64,000 bases of DNA from assembly GCA_011033025.1 (NCBI GenBank), contig WFMF01000105.1, positions 62,001 through 126,000 on the forward strand. Direction: 5' to 3'. This stretch comes from Beroe forskalii (lineage: Eukaryota; Ctenophora; Nuda; Beroida; Beroidae). Shown here piece after piece: positions 1 to 11,200 of the stretch. A program made the translations under genes and the position numbers. Position 1 is the first letter of the stretch; each line of letters starts with the position of its first letter. A model generated the notes under the pieces. The model had not been told where the DNA came from. It searched no databases and saw nothing but the letters and a program-made list of their open reading frames with translations.

Positions 1-1244
1 CAGGTACTGATTCATACCAGCCTGACTTACATAGCGGAATAATACTGGATCCCTGAACAAGTGGAAATACTCGGCTTGCGAGTTTGCCAGTTCTGGGCCC
101 TTGTCACTTCTTAAGGACCCAGAACTGCCCCTCCCCTTTCATTGGCGAGTTCATCATAACGTTTGAAAACCGGAATGGTAAACTCAGTTTAGTCATACTC
201 TTTGGCAGACTTAAGTTTTACAGGGGTACCCCCACTTTTGTCATTTTGTGATACAAATAGGTCGTTTTGAGAGGAACAACCTGTTTATGGATCACTGGTG
301 ACCTTTTAAGGTTAATTTGGAAAGTTCTGACATCCCACACAGGATTTATCCGATGGGGAATACAGAACAAATGGGTTTGGCCGGAGCGTTGGTCCCTGTC
401 TGCTCTCTGAGTTTGCAGCGCTCCAGGTAGCAACTGACATTAGACTCCCGTGTCTAGTTGCAGTTCTATGTTATAGGTAAGTATGATTATTGTTATATAC
501 AGGGAGTCCTTGGGGTCGAGCTAGCAGGAGTTTGCCTCTGGGGACCCGGCGACAGAGACACAGCACTGTTGCTGTGACTAGAAACCGGTGACCGCAAAAG
601 AAGAAGAAGCAATGTATTAATTCGCTGTAACATACAAGAGTAGAGTTATCACCATACAAGTTCTAAATGTGCAGTTGCTAGAAGTTACAAAGCGCGAATT
701 TAACCTTCCCGCCAGAATAGAAGCCTCTAACATGACATTTCATAATTACATGATACACTCGCTACATTGCGTACGGAAGAGTGAAGACACCAACATTCTT
801 AATTCTTGTTCAGCCAGATTCAGCTGTGACCAATGTTTAACTAATAACTCCTTTCCCGGGGAGAAAATTTAAAAACAACTGTACATTAATTCCAAAGTGT
901 AAAATACAGTATTTAAACTTTTAAAGGTGTTAATTTTCAAATTCAATTCAAATGCACAGAAATTGCCGGAATATTAATATTATCCAGTTGAAGTGTTTTA
1001 ACAGGAATTCGACATGCACAATGAAATGTACAATGTACTACTTATACATTGATCGCGGTAGATGTGCAATGTGTATTTTACATCAGACGGAATTCTACTT
1101 AAAATTGCGAATCATTGAGTCATACACTTTGTGCTACACAATCACCCTTGCCCAACTGATGACCCATGTTAGCCCTAGAGCACTAACCTTCACTTTCAGG
1201 CCTTAAATTATTATTAAAAATCATATAATCCTTTTAAGCATGAT
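1..1244. other. No gene recognised; probable lamin intron
   Basis: I see no convincing coding exon on either strand. The lamin gene must continue leftwards on the minus strand, because coil 2 is unfinished at the last exon seen, so this stretch is most simply lamin intron. No lamin tail-domain exon was recognised here. Confidence 0.4.
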
Positions 1245-1460
1245 TTATTGGAATGATATTACATAAATACATATGAAATGACCTTGCATAGTAACGTTGC
1301 ACATACAATAGTTCATATTATGTTGCCTTTCTAACCCTGAGATATGCACGGTCCAAACTACAGCAATTCTGCACTGTAGTTTGTAGATTAAAATACACAA
1401 GACAGGGACACTGGACAGATCATCTATGTTCATTTTTATTTCGCAGAACACCATTTCGGT

Positions 1461-1710
1461 ATCCCTCCAAACCCCACGATTCCCTCCAAACCCCATGATT
1501 CCCTCCAAACCCCATGATTCCCTCCAAACCCCATGTTTCCCACCGAACCCCATGATTCCCTCCAAACCCCATGATTCCCACCAAACCCCATGATTCCCTC
1601 CAAACCCCATGATTCCCTCTAAACCCCCTGATTCCCACCAAACCCCATGATTCCCTCCGAACCCCATGATTCCCTCCAAACCCCATGATTCCCTCCAAAC
1701 CCCATGATTT
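1461..1710. repeat. 19-bp minisatellite
   Basis: About 13 tandem copies of a 19-bp unit (ATGATTCCCTCCAAACCCC, with point variants) end just beside the donor of the last lamin exon seen. The array has no stops in two minus-strand frames, so it makes long spurious reading frames of a Gly/Trp-rich repeat. It is intronic. Confidence 0.9.
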
Positions 1711-1718
1711 CCCCTCAC

Positions 1719-3338
1719 CTTGACGGTCCTGGGCATGGCTTTGGCAGCTTCCAGCTCCTTCTTGTGGACCTCTACCAGCTGCTCCCTGAGGGCCTGCTTC
1801 TCCTCGTCAAAGTGCTCCCGGGCCTTAGCCAGGGCCTCACTGAGCTGCTGAGAGAACTCCTCCTGGGCCTCCTTCCGCCGGCTCTTAATCCGGGTAGTGG
1901 AGGTCTCCCGCCGCAACTCAGACAACTCCTGCAAAATGAAATGGAATATTTTCTGAAAGCTTTTAATAATTTTGATAAATTTTGATAAATTTTGATAAAT
2001 TTTGATAAATATATAGACATAATCAACATTACTTTTTCATGCTCCCTTCATTCATAAGATCAGCAATAAAATATCAAAAGCTTCACAACTATTTTCAAAT
2101 TGGGGACGGCTCTTTAAATTCACATGTTAGTCATGTTAGGGATAACAATTTAAATGATCATCTACAGCTATTAATGTGTGAGAAATTGAAATTATCTTCA
2201 ATTAAGTGAACTGCTAAGGGTAGTTAAAATCCTAAATGTCAGGGCAGCTTTCCTTTTATGAAAATTGCAACCTTCTGTCCCTGTCCTATTACCTTCTGCT
2301 TGAGAGTGTCCCTGAACTCCATTTCCTCCCTCATGGTCTGTGACTTGTTCTCGATATCGATTCTCCGGAGCGTTTCGTTGTCCAGCTCCAACTTCAGCTC
2401 ATCGAGACTCTTCCGCAGGTTCTTCAGTTCCGCCTTCATGTTCTTCTCCTTCTCTCCGTAGTCCTTGAGCTGCTGCTTGAACTTAGAGATGTCTCCCTCG
2501 TGGTGGACGATAACTCGCTCCAAACGGATTATCTCCTTCTCCGACGTTTTCCTGCAGCGAATTCGGAGTTAAGCATTTAAATAAACATTTCAATAAGCAT
2601 TTTAAATAAGCATCTAAGTAAGCATTAAAGTTAGCATTGAAGCATTGCCACAGGAAACATCACCCCACCTGTTGTTCTGCTCCTCCGCTAGTTGCTTCTT
2701 CAAGTCCTCCCCATCCTTGAGGATCCTCTTGTTCTCCGACTTGAGCTCCTTGATGTCCCCCAGCGAGTTAGCCAGCTTCTTCTCCAGCTCGTCTATCACT
2801 CCCTGGAGTCGCGACATCTCGCTGTCCTTCTCCTCGAGGTCTGCCCGGAGTTGTCCGATGGTGTCGAGGTGTCGGGCAGACTCCAGTTCCAGCGAGGCCT
2901 TGGCGTTGGAGGTCTCGTCCAGGAGTCGGCGGGCCTCGTCTATCTCAGTGCTGAAGAGCTCCCGGAGGCTGCCGTGGATCCTCTCCAGCTCTGTGTCTAC
3001 CTGCGGGGTTGACAGAGCTGAGCGAGGGAGTACTCTACCTTGTTCATCAAAAGTTCTAAATTCTCAGAGTTTCAAACTAATTCAATATAACGGATTAAAC
3101 TCCAGACATAGTAAGAATAACCCTCCTCCCCACCCACCTGCACGGTCTCCTCTATCTCGTCTATCTCCTTCATTGACCGCATGTGGTTCACATACACGAG
3201 GAGCCGCTCGTTGAGGTCCCGCAGTTCCTCTTTCTCCCGAGATCGGGTGTTTAGGCTCTTAAAGTGCTCCGGCGACTTGGGCCGGTACGGCATGTTAGGG
3301 GTCTGTTGTTGCTGTTGTTGGGTGGCCATCGTCAAATC
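1719..3338 (-). CDS. Nuclear lamin (type V intermediate filament), 5' part
   Basis: Structural protein of the nuclear lamina. Four minus-strand exons join in phase: 3138-3338 (ATG at 3327-3329), 2669-3000, 2293-2551 and 1719-1928, giving about 331 aa. The short head is Gln-rich (MATQQQQQQTP) and is followed by the coil 1A start REKEELRDLNERLLVYV, typical of lamins. Exon 2 is heptad-rich coil 1B. Exon 3 holds TLRRIDIENKSQTMREEMEF, matching the lamin rod segment best known as LRR(V/I)D.EN..QTM(K/R)EE. Exon 4 continues into coil 2. All junctions are GT-AG. The end of coil 2, the Ig-like tail and any CaaX box lie off the window's left edge. An upstream TTG is in frame, but the ATG is preferred. 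Lamin identity is strong; the subtype cannot be told. Confidence 0.92.
1966..2009. repeat. 10-bp tandem repeat, about 4 copies
   Basis: Four perfect copies of a 10-bp unit (ATTTTGATAA) lie in the intron just upstream, in gene sense, of lamin exon 4. Confidence 0.85.
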
Positions 3339-4079
3339 CTGAGGGAGGGAGTCTGATCAATGGATAATTTGTATTGCAGAAGGGAGGGAAATTAATGGGA
3401 CTACATGACCCCCGCTAAGGAGAGGGGGTGCGTCAGAGTTGGGGAGAAGTGCAGGATGCTCTTGGACAATACAGATTGAAATGGAAATAATGACGCGATG
3501 CAGTACGTCAATTGAATCAATTGATTAAAAAACTGTTTTGATAAATTTCTATGAAATTATCACTATTTATTGAGGAGTTCAACCAAGGACTACTAAGCAG
3601 GAGCGTAGGAACACGAAAGCAATAACAAAAGGAGGAATAAATACAAATAATAAGGTGAAGTCGAGTAACTGGGTGTTTAGTCGCTGCTACTTACACACTC
3701 ATACCTACACAGCAATATATAAGGTATTCCACACAACAAATGAATCTTCCTACTTAGCGACCACACGTGCGTAGGTCCTTCCTACTTAATAAACATTTTG
3801 CGATTACCTACTTAGAAAGCCGTTCTCACTGTCTCATGAAACATTCACAATATTAATACGTCATGAAGTTCGCTATTCACCGGAAAGTAATGGGTAAAAT
3901 AAGCTTGTAGAGCATTGGCCATTTTAGTTTGAAGCGTCAACAAACAGTATCACCAACGACAGACCAACTTGAAACACGAAAAAGCGACGATATCCAAGAC
4001 GGACCAAGATGAAATGTTTACATTAGATTTAAGGATTTAAGTCAAAAAGACGTTGAATGAGACTGAGAGAAAACTTACT
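3339..4079 (-). promoter_or_regulatory. Probable 5'UTR intron of the lamin gene
   Basis: Read on the minus strand, a pyrimidine-rich tract ending in CAG lies ten bases before the lamin ATG (acceptor at 3339-3341). A good donor, GTAAGT, is at 4073-4078. These suggest a non-coding first exon beginning upstream of 4079 and a 5'UTR intron of about 740 bp. No TATA box or other promoter element is claimed. Transcript data would settle it. Confidence 0.4.
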
Positions 4080-4682
4080 GTGTGATTGGTGGTATCTGAT
4101 AGATAAGGTATCTGAGCGAGATATCTGAACTTCTCTGAGTCACGTCAGGATCGACACCTCCTAAGCTCAGGTGAGAAGGAGAAGAGTTAGAACTTAATTA
4201 TTTGAACAAATCACTATCAAGTTTCTATTGGTGAAAACAATATTTTTTGATCATTAAGGTGGATTTTACGGATATAATTTTGAATTCAACTCCATAATGT
4301 AGCCATAGTTTATATTCAAAATAATGAAGATTGGAAGCAGTCATAGATCAGTTTGAGTAACAAACAAAAATTTAACAGGCAAATCTGTCTTTAATCTATA
4401 ATTCTTTCTTGAAAATGAAAACAAGCATTCATGTGATTTAGTAACGCATCAATAAATTAAAGGATGGGGCCACAGGCAAAAAAGGTCACGGTTTGAATTT
4501 GCCTTGTAAGTAATCAAAGTTTAATAAGATGCTATAATTATTAATACTTCATGTATTTCCTATATTTGGTCACTGAAACCCATTCAAAGTTTTATTTACA
4601 TCATTCATCATTTATTTACAGCACTGTTATTACCTAACATCATTATTATGGAAATGATTGAAATGATGAAGATTCCAAACAG

Positions 4683-4688
4683 TTTATT
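4683..4688 (-). terminator. Candidate polyadenylation signal of NDUFV1
   Basis: AATAAA on the minus strand, about 115 bases beyond the NDUFV1 stop codon. The spacing is ordinary for a short 3'UTR. Confidence 0.45.
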
Positions 4689-4801
4689 TTTTGAATTAAA
4701 ACACTTTTGAGTTTCTTTACTTTGAGACACTACAGTTCTTGCGTAGTGCACACTACTGCTTTAAGTCCAACTCGAAAGTCCCCAGTACCTCTGCAAGCAA
4801 C

Positions 4802-6205
4802 TCAAGATTCCGCCCTCCTGGGCTCCAACTTCTCCTGATACTTCTTGATGCGGTCCTCTATCTCGCCCCTGAAGTGCCTGATGAGACCCTGGGCAGGCCA
4901 GGCTGCCCCGTCTCCCAGAGCGCAGATGGTGTGTCCCTCCACCTGGTAGGATATCTCCAGCAACATGTCGATCTCTTCCGGCTTAGCGTTCCCCTCAGCC
5001 ATACGGTAGAGAATGCGAGCCATCCACCCTGTTCCCTCCCTGCAGGGGGTGCACTGCCCACAACTCTCGTGCTGGTAGAAGGTCATCAGCCGAGCTATGG
5101 CCAGGATGATGTCTGTCTGCTTGTTCATCACGATCACAGCAGCAGTTCCCAGAGCTGTCTTGGCTTCGACCAGGGAGTCGAAGTCAGTGAGGACGGTGTC
5201 GCAGACACTCTGGGGAATGCACGGAGTGGAGCTACCCCCGGGGATGACAGCCAGGAGGTTGTCCCATCCCCCCGTCACTCCCCCAGCGTGCTTCTCAATC
5301 AGGTGTCGCAGGGGGATGCTCATCTCCTCCTCCACAGTCGTGGGGCAGTTCACGTGCCCAGAGATGTTGAAGAGCTTAGTTCCGGAGTTCCGCTGTCTTC
5401 CGAATGAAGCGAACCAGTCAGCGCCCCTGCGGCATATAGTGGGAGCAACAGCTATAGTCTCCACGTTGTTGACAGTGGTGGGGCATCCAAACACCCCAAC
5501 GTCAGCAGGGAAGGGAGGCTTAAGTCGGGGCTTTCCCGCTTTTCCCTCCAGCGATTCAATGAGCGATGTCTCCTCGCCACAAACGTAGGCTCCTGCACCC
5601 CGGTGAATGTAAACATCGAAATCATAGCCAGACCCACAAGCGTTGTGACCGAGGTATCCCTTCTCGTACGCCTCGTTGATGGCTCTCATCAGGTTGGATG
5701 TCTCGTGGTAGAACTCTCCCCTGATGTAGATGTAGGCAGCTCTAGCCCCCATGGCAGACCCCGCCACCAGACACCCTTCCACCAGTTTGTGAGGGTCGTG
5801 TCGCATGATCTCCCGGTCCTTGCATGTTCCTGGCTCGCCCTCGTCAGCATTCACCACAAGGTACTTCGGTCGACCGTCGTCAGGCTTTATCATGAAGCTC
5901 CACTTGAGACCGGAGGGGAATCCGGCCCCTCCTCGGCCCCGAAGACCTGATTTCTTGACTTCGTCAATGATCCACGCTGGACCTTTCTGGATTATTTCCT
6001 TGGTTTTGTACCAGTCACCCCGGGCTTCGGCTCCTTGGATTCGCCAGTCGTGTCTCCCGTACAAGTTGGTGAAAATACGATCTTCATCTTTCAGGTCTCC
6101 GTAAAATTCTTTGTTGTTTAGTACAGGGTTTGTGGTGGAAATCTGTCGTAGACCTACCAGAGAACCGCCATTTTTCAGGAATGAAGTAACTCGAGTGCCA
6201 ATCAT
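4802..6205 (-). CDS. NDUFV1: NADH dehydrogenase (ubiquinone) flavoprotein 1, mitochondrial complex I 51-kDa subunit
   Basis: Accepts electrons from NADH through FMN and passes them to the first iron-sulfur cluster of the complex I matrix arm. One uninterrupted 467-aa frame, close to the 464 aa of the human protein. Residues 1-30 are basic and hydroxylated with no acid, as in a mitochondrial presequence. The FMN/NADH glycine-rich loop [10 protein letters not shown] is at 90-99, and [11 protein letters not shown] at 203-213. The N3 4Fe-4S ligands are C382, C385, C388 ([11 protein letters not shown]) and C428 (TICALGD). The ATG at 6203-6205 is the first in frame. No intron interrupts the 1.4-kb frame, in contrast to its intron-rich neighbours; it has no poly(A) tract or frame damage, so it looks like a working gene rather than a dead retrocopy. 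It lies head-to-head with the Enhancer of polycomb gene across 2.1 kb. Confidence 0.97.
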   Translation of the reverse strand: MIGTRVTSFLKNGGSLVGLRQISTTNPVLNNKEFYGDLKDEDRIFTNLYGRHDWRIQGAEARGDWYKTKEIIQKGPAWIIDEVKKSGLRGRGGAGFPSGLKWSFMIKPDDGRPKYLVVNADEGEPGTCKDREIMRHDPHKLVEGCLVAGSAMGARAAYIYIRGEFYHETSNLMRAINEAYEKGYLGHNACGSGYDFDVYIHRGAGAYVCGEETSLIESLEGKAGKPRLKPPFPADVGVFGCPTTVNNVETIAVAPTICRRGADWFASFGRQRNSGTKLFNISGHVNCPTTVEEEMSIPLRHLIEKHAGGVTGGWDNLLAVIPGGSSTPCIPQSVCDTVLTDFDSLVEAKTALGTAAVIVMNKQTDIILAIARLMTFYQHESCGQCTPCREGTGWMARILYRMAEGNAKPEEIDMLLEISYQVEGHTICALGDGAAWPAQGLIRHFRGEIEDRIKKYQEKLEPRRAES

Positions 6206-8296
6206 ACTAGCCAGTGTCTTCCCATTAGCCTCAGTTAGTTAATTTAATATGTGTACAGTATTAAATTCATCTGACAAACGTATTAAGCGGAAATGGTCAA
6301 CATTTTTAAGTTCTATGTAATGAAATAATTACATATTAGAAGACTAGAGATTGCACAATTTCCTGGGATAAAAGTTAAATACAGGTACTTGTAATCGATT
6401 GTATGGAATATTTACCATACATTTTATTCATCATGTATAATCACGATGTCAATCAGTGCATACCTAACGATAATAGTCAGAGTCCAAGCTTCAAATCGAT
6501 GTGATAACTGATGTATTTCACTACTTTAATATCGGTGCTCACTGCTTATATATCGATTTAGGAATTTAGATGTGTTTCTGTCTGTGTTTGTTTATTCAAA
6601 CACCACTTTGTACCAAATCACTTCTAAGCCAATAACTTAATCAATGACACGGGATAAAAAATGTAGTGGACTGACCAGAGATTGAAATAAACAGATCTTT
6701 TCGTTCAAAAACAGAGTCCATGCCCACGATGATTTGGTAAGCCATAAACGGGCTTTCCAAGGTAATTTACTAATAAGAAATGACGAGAAATGACAACTAT
6801 TATAAGCTTGATATCAGTGAAATGCTACTGGGGAAAATAGGAATGCCAGTTCTAACATTGGACCACTATTCACTAAAAAAGTTTAATGTTAACAAAATGC
6901 ACCATCCCCGACAAAACAAAGAAATGTTTCCGTCAGCATAAGGGCGGAATACCATACAGCAAACCATTGGTAACAACAAAGCAGAAAACATAATAATCAG
7001 CCAAAACATTAAAATTTTACTACAAGGAACTAACACTACTGAGCAACATGCGCAGCTTTACCTTCTTTTCCCAGCTTTAAGCACATTGGGACAATTGGCA
7101 ATTTGCCATTAAACAAGATACAGCAAGAATTGCGGTACAAAAACCTATGGCATTATAAAAGCATTTTCGATCCACTGCTCCAATATTTCTATCATATTAC
7201 AAATAAGTAGCATAACATCAAAAAAAATTTTCAAGTTCGCGGCTGCTGTAATAAGAGATGAATAGTGAAAAGTAAGCATGTAAGCAACCGTACATCACAG
7301 TCGACACAAATTTTCTTTTCAGATTGACCAAACGTAAGAGAATTTTAAAAGCGCTCGATTCTTGAGTCATTATAGAAAACCAAGTGATGCGCGGCTCCAA
7401 AGCACCAACCACGGGACTTAGCATTATCATATCAACAAAATTCATTTATCAACTTCAATCATCTGTAAATAAATGAAAATTTAAAATGCCCAAAACTCAT
7501 TAGAAGTGAACAGTGAACACTGAGCATTTTGCAGTCTATACGATTCAGTGAAAAGTTCTCATTGTCGATCAGGAATTAAACGCCGCGCACATGACAATGG
7601 TATTGAACTTTGTATTTGCAAATGATAAATTCTTAATGAATAATGAATATGGAGTATGCGTCCAAAATCACATGACAAAAGATCTAAACATGGCTGCCTG
7701 CAAAAGAGGAAATATAAAATACGGATATCTATTTTAATACAATATGTGATTCAGTTATTGTATTACGCATTCTATTTTGTCAACCGCAATTCATCGCGAA
7801 AATTTTTCTCGATTTTCAATTCTGATAACTTATGAATCAAATTTTGCATATATAAAAGAATAAATTGACTATATCCAGCAATCTTTTATTTGTGGTAATA
7901 AAAATTAAGATGAAAAGATCAAAGTTTGTACAGAATAGCGCCGCGCACAATGATTCTTTCAAGGACGAACTTATCCTCCGCAAGCATAAAATTTGATAAA
8001 GGAGCAAATTTAGTCGATGCGTGTATCATGGGTCGATAGCCTCTGTAATATATATGCGCGCGCACCATTTCTTTGTGAGATACCAGGCTTTACTGCCCGC
8101 CATATTGAAAGATTTATATTGCGAGCTTTTTAACGTCTGTTTCTCGTTGCATTTTCTGGACGTTTATGATTATTTTTTTCATTTTACCCGACTTTCTTAC
8201 ACTTACTTCCCTGAGTGATGCTAGATGTGAAGTTTTCGGAGGCAGATCGACGATCGGATCTCCGTATTGTCACCTTGAACGACCAGTTGTCTTGTT
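6206..8296. promoter_or_regulatory. Intergenic region between divergent NDUFV1 and EPC genes
   Basis: NDUFV1 is transcribed leftwards and the polycomb gene rightwards from this 2.1-kb stretch, so it should hold both promoters. It is AT-rich, with no coding exon I can support. Individual promoter elements could not be identified with confidence. Confidence 0.5.
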
Positions 8297-11200
8297 ATGA
8301 GTAAAGTTTCCTTTCGTGCCCGAGCTCTAGATGCTACTAAGCCCCTCCCTATCTACCGAAGCGATGATATTCCCGATCTCTACGACTACAATGTCATCAA
8401 CAGGGCTGTGCCTCAGATGCCCACGGGGATGGAAAAGGAGGAAGAATCGGTAAGTAGTTGGGTGATGCGCGCGTCATATCCAGCCGCGCGCGCATAGATT
8501 GATCACACTTTTGTGCTTTTGCGCGTGACCTGTCACGTGATCTAAGTAACGCGTGGTACACAGAGCACTGGATGTACTGCTATTTTGAGACGTGTGAGAT
8601 GTTTGGTTCATGTTGCCGTTAATTAATAGAAATTCCACATTTTTCGATGCCTTTTTCTGTGTAACAGAGGATTTTTCACCATGGATCACCATCCTGGAGA
8701 GCTTCTCTATCTTAATTTCAAGTTTCAACGGCTTTTTCACCAAGTTTCGTGACGAAAACCATAGATGGAGTTGGTCCTGTGTTTGATCACTTCGATCCCG
8801 GAAGTTATAGGTAACGTTTTTAAGGGATTTGCTTGATATAGTTCTGCATTGAATTCGTTTGGTCCTGAATTTCTCGCTTACTAGAAAATGTCCATTTGTG
8901 AACTCTAACAAGGCATTGAAGTAGGGTGGTAATTAATCAATGAATTGGTGTTCAGTTTAATAAGAAGACTGTTAAGCCCACAATCTCCTGGGAATGCAGG
9001 TTACAGTGATCATTCTAGGTAACATAGCGGAGGATCATTCTCACTCGAATTGCAGATTCGTAGGTTTTACAGTGAAGAGCTTTTACAGTGGATTCAAGCG
9101 TGCACCAATATTCAATATTAAGTAGTCAGTACATATGATTATACCAGGCCATGTTCCTTGTTTGAGACGCAGTCGGGTGAGGTGAATGGGAGTTCGATTA
9201 GCGGGTGTGATGAGATCCACTAATCGGACGTGATAGGAATGTGATGAACGGACCTGAGTGGGACCAGTCAATGAGCTTGATTGGGACCCAGTCAACGAGC
9301 TTCATTGGTACCAGTCAACGAGCTTGGTTGGTACCAGGCAACGAGCTTGATTGGTACCAGTCAACGAGCTTCATTGGTACCAGTAAAAAAGTAAACGAGG
9401 TTCATTGGTACCAGTCAACAAGCTTTATTGGTACCAGTCAACGAGATTCATTGGTACCAGTCAACGAGCTTCATTGGTACCAGGCAACAAGATTGATTGG
9501 TACCAGGCCACAAGATTGATTGGTACCAGGCAACAAGCTTGATTGGTACCAGGCCACAAGCTTGATTGGTACCAGGCCACAAGCTTGATTGGAACCAGGC
9601 AACAAGATTGATTGGTACCAGGCAACAAGATTGATTGGTACCAGTCAACAAGCTTCATTGGTACCAGTCAACGAGCTTCATTGGTACCAGTCAACGAGCT
9701 TTATTGGTACCAGTCAACGAGATTCATTGGTACCAGTAAACGAGCTTCATTGGTACCAGTCAACGAGCTTCATTGGTACCAGTAAAAAAACCCCATTGGG
9801 ACCCAGTCAACGAGCTTGATTGGGACCAGTCAAAAAACCCCATTGGGACCCAGTCAACGAGCTTGATTGGGACCCAGTCAAAGAGCTTGATTGGGACCAA
9901 GTCAACGGCCTTGACTGGGACCAGTCAACGAGATTGATTGGGACCAGTCAACGAGATTGATTGAGACCAGTCAATGATTTTGATTGGAATCAATTCAACA
10001 TGACTGGCCTATTCAACTTGATTGGCCTATCCTTTTGTGAAATGGAAATAAATACAACTGCGAGTAGTTGATTCTTTCTTGTGCTGCGATAATTAAAGTC
10101 TAGTTTTGCCTGAGATCCAGACCGCCTGGATTGTGCAGTGAGTTCAACATGCCTCTGAAATGCTGAGCTGCCTTGTGCTCACTTCGTTGAGGGGTGTGCC
10201 GTTTGGTGGTGCCTATTTGAAACATCGTCTCTAAAGGAATATTTGGACCTGTTTCAATATGATTAACTTGGACCCAGATTTTTCTACCAAATTGTCCTCA
10301 TTTTATTTTCTTCATTGAAATTGGATTTTGATGGATTCACAATATCATTACAATGTTCATTACTACGAGGTTTGAGACTATGACTGCATATTGCAACGAG
10401 TGCACTATTGTTTGCTTGATAATCCAAGGCTCCGAATCAATTTTTGCAAATGCTTTTTATTGCCGATTGTTAAACACTTAATATTGCTATCTGACTTGAC
10501 TCAAATTTGATTTGAAGCCATTTATCTTTGGAAGCAATCCAAACTACCAAGTCGTTGCAACTTCAGTCCGTCACTTTTTCTTTCAAATCTTTCTACTTGG
10601 CTTCTTTGAAAGCAGGGTGCGTATCTCTAACTAACAAAGTAACTAAGACGCCTGTTATTTTCCTCTTGACCCAGAGACCTTCGTGTGAGATTGATCTTAA
10701 ACAACTGAATATGATACAAGCATTCGGAGGGGGTAATTTACTTTTTTCTGGCAAAAAACAGCCCCACCCGAAGTAAATTTTCTAAAAAAAAATTTTTTCG
10801 TTTTTAAAAAGGAGACCCTTTTGCCCCAACCCCCTTACAAAAAACCCAATTTTGGGCCCCGCCCTTTTTCTGGCCCCCCATTAAACCCCTTTTTGGGCCC
10901 CACAATATTGGGCCCCACTTTGCCTTAAAAAGGGCCCCACTGCCCCAATTTGGCCCCCTTTTTGGCCCCCCACTGTTTCCCCTTTTTGGGCCCCTTTTTC
11001 CCCTTTTTGGCCCCCACTGGGTTTTTCCCCCCCCTTTGGCCCTTATTTCCCTCACTGGCACCCCCGGGCCCTCCTTTGGCCCCTTTTTGGGCCCCACTTT
11101 CCTTGGGCCCCCCCTGGCCCTTATTGGCCCCCATGGCCCCCTTTTTGCCCCCTTTTTGGGCCCCACTGGCCCTTTGGCCCCATTTGGCCCCCTTTTGGCC

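Noticed and set aside
1245-1718. Extension of the lamin exon frame into a Gly/Trp/His repeat
   Set aside because: A good GT donor ends the exon at 1719, and the extension is the 19-bp minisatellite.
9241-9819. Repeat-rich frames on both strands (WYQSTSFIGT and LVPINLVAWYQ types)
   Set aside because: Products of the 23-bp array in EPC intron 1.
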